DNA from: Methylobacter sp.
GTDB taxonomy: Bacteria > Pseudomonadota > Gammaproteobacteria > Methylococcales > Methylomonadaceae
Assembly (NCBI GenBank): GCA_002928495.1
Contig: PERF01000011.1
Span: 1 to 37,739, forward strand
DNA: 37,739 bases
Reading direction: 5' to 3'
This document shows positions 36,447 to 37,739 of the stretch, one piece after another. The first letter of the stretch is position 1. Each line of letters begins with the position of its first letter. The notes below the pieces were generated by a model. The model searched no databases and was not told the origin of the DNA. It saw only the letters and a list, made by a program, of their open reading frames with translations. The translations under genes and the position numbers were made by a program.

Positions 36447-37739
36447 TCAGACATGATCACCTGTAGGTGATTCTATGATATGTGTTTTACCGTGAAGGTC
36501 GATAACCTCAACATCTATATTTTTATCTTTGGATGCAATCAAATAGTCTTGTATGGTTTCCAGAATATCATGGTCGATAAAACGGGTTTTGGAGCCATCA
36601 ATAATTAATGAGCTGCCGTCTTCGATTTGTTCTAAAAATCTGCGTAATAATGCGCGATTCAGAAAACTCACATCTTTGTTTAGTCTAAGTAAATAATTAT
36701 TCTCTGATTTAGTTAAGGAAATTGCCGCGTGATAGTTGGCTTTAATAACAAAAAATATACCCACCAGCATACCGATAGCAATGCCAACCAGCAAATCAGT
36801 AAGTAAAATCGCAACGACAGTAATGACAAAAGGCGCAAATTGATTCCACCCTTTATGGAAATACTCCATGAAAAGTTTCGGCTTGGCTAATTTATATCCG
36901 GTCTGAAGCAGAATAGCAGCCAGACACGATAATGGAATCTGGTTGATATAACGGGAAAAAAACAGCACGCTCAATGACAATAATAAGCCATGAATAAAAC
37001 TTGAAATTCTGGATTGAGCGCCGGCATTTACATTAGCTGCACTGCGGACGATGACGGCAGTGATGGGAAGCCCACCCAACAGTCCGCTGATCATATTGCC
37101 CACCCCTTGAGCTTTGAGCTCCTGGCTGGTAGGCGCCACGCGCTTATGCGGATCCATTTTATCAACCGCTTCCAAGCTGAGCAGAGTTTCTAAACTGGCA
37201 ACAATAGCCAATTCTCCAGCAATTACGTAGACTTTTGGATTCGCAAATTGAGTAAAGTCCGGCAGGCTGAAGAACTCTATAAAAGCGTATGGATCTTTGG
37301 CGATAGGCAATAACACTAAATGTTTAGGAAATACCGCCCATTCGGGAGCAAAATTTAAAGCTAAAGCATTAAAAGCGACGCCCCAAATAACCACCACTAA
37401 AGCGCCGGGCACGGTTTTTAAAAAACTAAGCTTTTTTAAAACGTCGCTCTCCCATAAAATTAAAATCAGGATTGAGACAACGCTGATTATAGTTGCGCCG
37501 GGAGAAATGATTTCTAAAGACCAGATTAGTTCGTGCAGAGTCGAGCCGATAGTTTCCTGCATATAGCTTTCGTCGCCCTCAAAACTGGAATCGTAACCGA
37601 CGGCATGGGGAATTTGTTTTAGAATTAAAATCAAACCGATTGCCGCCAGCATGCCTTTGATGACAGCGGAAGGAAAAAAAGCGCCGATGATTCCCGCCTT
37701 AAAAAAACCCAATATCAGCTGAATCAGGCCTGCCAGGAA
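36447..37739 (-). CDS. SulP-family inorganic anion transporter, partial (5' end beyond right edge)
   Basis: The frame stays open to the right edge, so about 430 C-terminal codons are visible and the start lies outside. The membrane part shows the SulP/SLC26 pattern: SYMQET-type loop, GVGNMISGLLGGLPITAVIV with the conserved SR-like segment RSAANVNAGAQSRISSF, then LAAILLQTGYKL and a final cluster of hydrophobic segments. A C-terminal STAS domain (about the last 90 residues, LIIDGSKTRFIDHDILETI) closes the protein. It carries Asp-His in place of the Ser-Ser of regulatory STAS proteins, as is common in transporters. Substrate could be sulfate, bicarbonate or another anion; no neighbour in the window decides it. 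Confidence 0.9.
   Translation of the reverse strand, partial: FLAGLIQLILGFFKAGIIGAFFPSAVIKGMLAAIGLILILKQIPHAVGYDSSFEGDESYMQETIGSTLHELIWSLEIISPGATIISVVSILILILWESDVLKKLSFLKTVPGALVVVIWGVAFNALALNFAPEWAVFPKHLVLLPIAKDPYAFIEFFSLPDFTQFANPKVYVIAGELAIVASLETLLSLEAVDKMDPHKRVAPTSQELKAQGVGNMISGLLGGLPITAVIVRSAANVNAGAQSRISSFIHGLLLSLSVLFFSRYINQIPLSCLAAILLQTGYKLAKPKLFMEYFHKGWNQFAPFVITVVAILLTDLLVGIAIGMLVGIFFVIKANYHAAISLTKSENNYLLRLNKDVSFLNRALLRRFLEQIEDGSSLIIDGSKTRFIDHDILETIQDYLIASKDKNIDVEVIDLHGKTHIIESPTGDHV

Noticed and set aside
36456-36471. Short palindrome ATCACCTGTAGGTGAT near the SulP stop
   Set aside because: It lies in the coding sequence with a 2-base loop and no T-run, so it is not a useful terminator.
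1-37739. tRNA or rRNA genes, CRISPR arrays, insertion sequences, phage genes
   Set aside because: I saw no cloverleaf with CCA-type ends, no spaced direct repeats, no transposase or integrase motif and no terminal inverted repeats bounding a gene.

Overview
The window reads as an ordinary chromosomal stretch of a gammaproteobacterium with moderate GC content. Support comes from the homodimer-type pyruvate dehydrogenase E1 (aceE), trifunctional CysG, RNase T, MlaA, RppH and a Pseudomonas-like AspRS. A PEP-CTERM protein, two GH17 glucan-active proteins and a small membrane-free set of biosynthetic operons would suit an aquatic, exopolysaccharide-forming lineage such as Methylococcales. No methane-oxidation gene is visible, so that placement is inference. 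No tRNA, rRNA, CRISPR array, insertion sequence or phage gene was seen.

Layout, left to right. (1) A GH17 gene cut by the left edge, then the aceE-aceF-lpd operon, all on the minus strand. (2) argG and an unrecognised two-membrane-segment protein on the plus strand, ending at a strong bidirectional terminator that also serves a small c-type cytochrome; cysG lies upstream of that cytochrome and diverges from a tusA-like gene. (3) A HAD phosphatase and rppH, divergent. (4) A long minus-strand cluster, argD-argF-SH3 protein-ilvD-argA-cpdA, making arginine and branched-chain amino acid precursors; cpdA is frameshifted. (5) grxD, rnt, mlaA, pyrC, fmdB-like, aspS and nadA. (6) A PEP-CTERM protein behind a structured leader, then a MOSC protein. 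(7) An envelope-glycan module: a GT39-type transferase, a PAP2 phosphatase and a second GH17 protein with a membrane domain. (8) Divergent from that GH17 gene, a STAS/anti-sigma kinase pair runs directly into an NAD-glutamate dehydrogenase gene that is broken by a 2-base loss. (9) A small membrane protein and a SulP anion transporter cut by the right edge.

Functionally most of the window is core metabolism: acetyl-CoA formation, arginine, isoleucine/valine, pyrimidine, NAD and siroheme synthesis, tRNA charging, RNA turnover and outer-membrane lipid asymmetry. The accessory interest lies at 25.65-36 kb: a structured leader before the PEP-CTERM gene, a glycan module, an 11-bp inverted repeat placing the same sequence in both divergent promoter regions, and a partner-switch pair coupled to glutamate catabolism. 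The two broken genes (cpdA and gdh) each need only a small indel to be restored, so real recent mutation and sequence error are both open.
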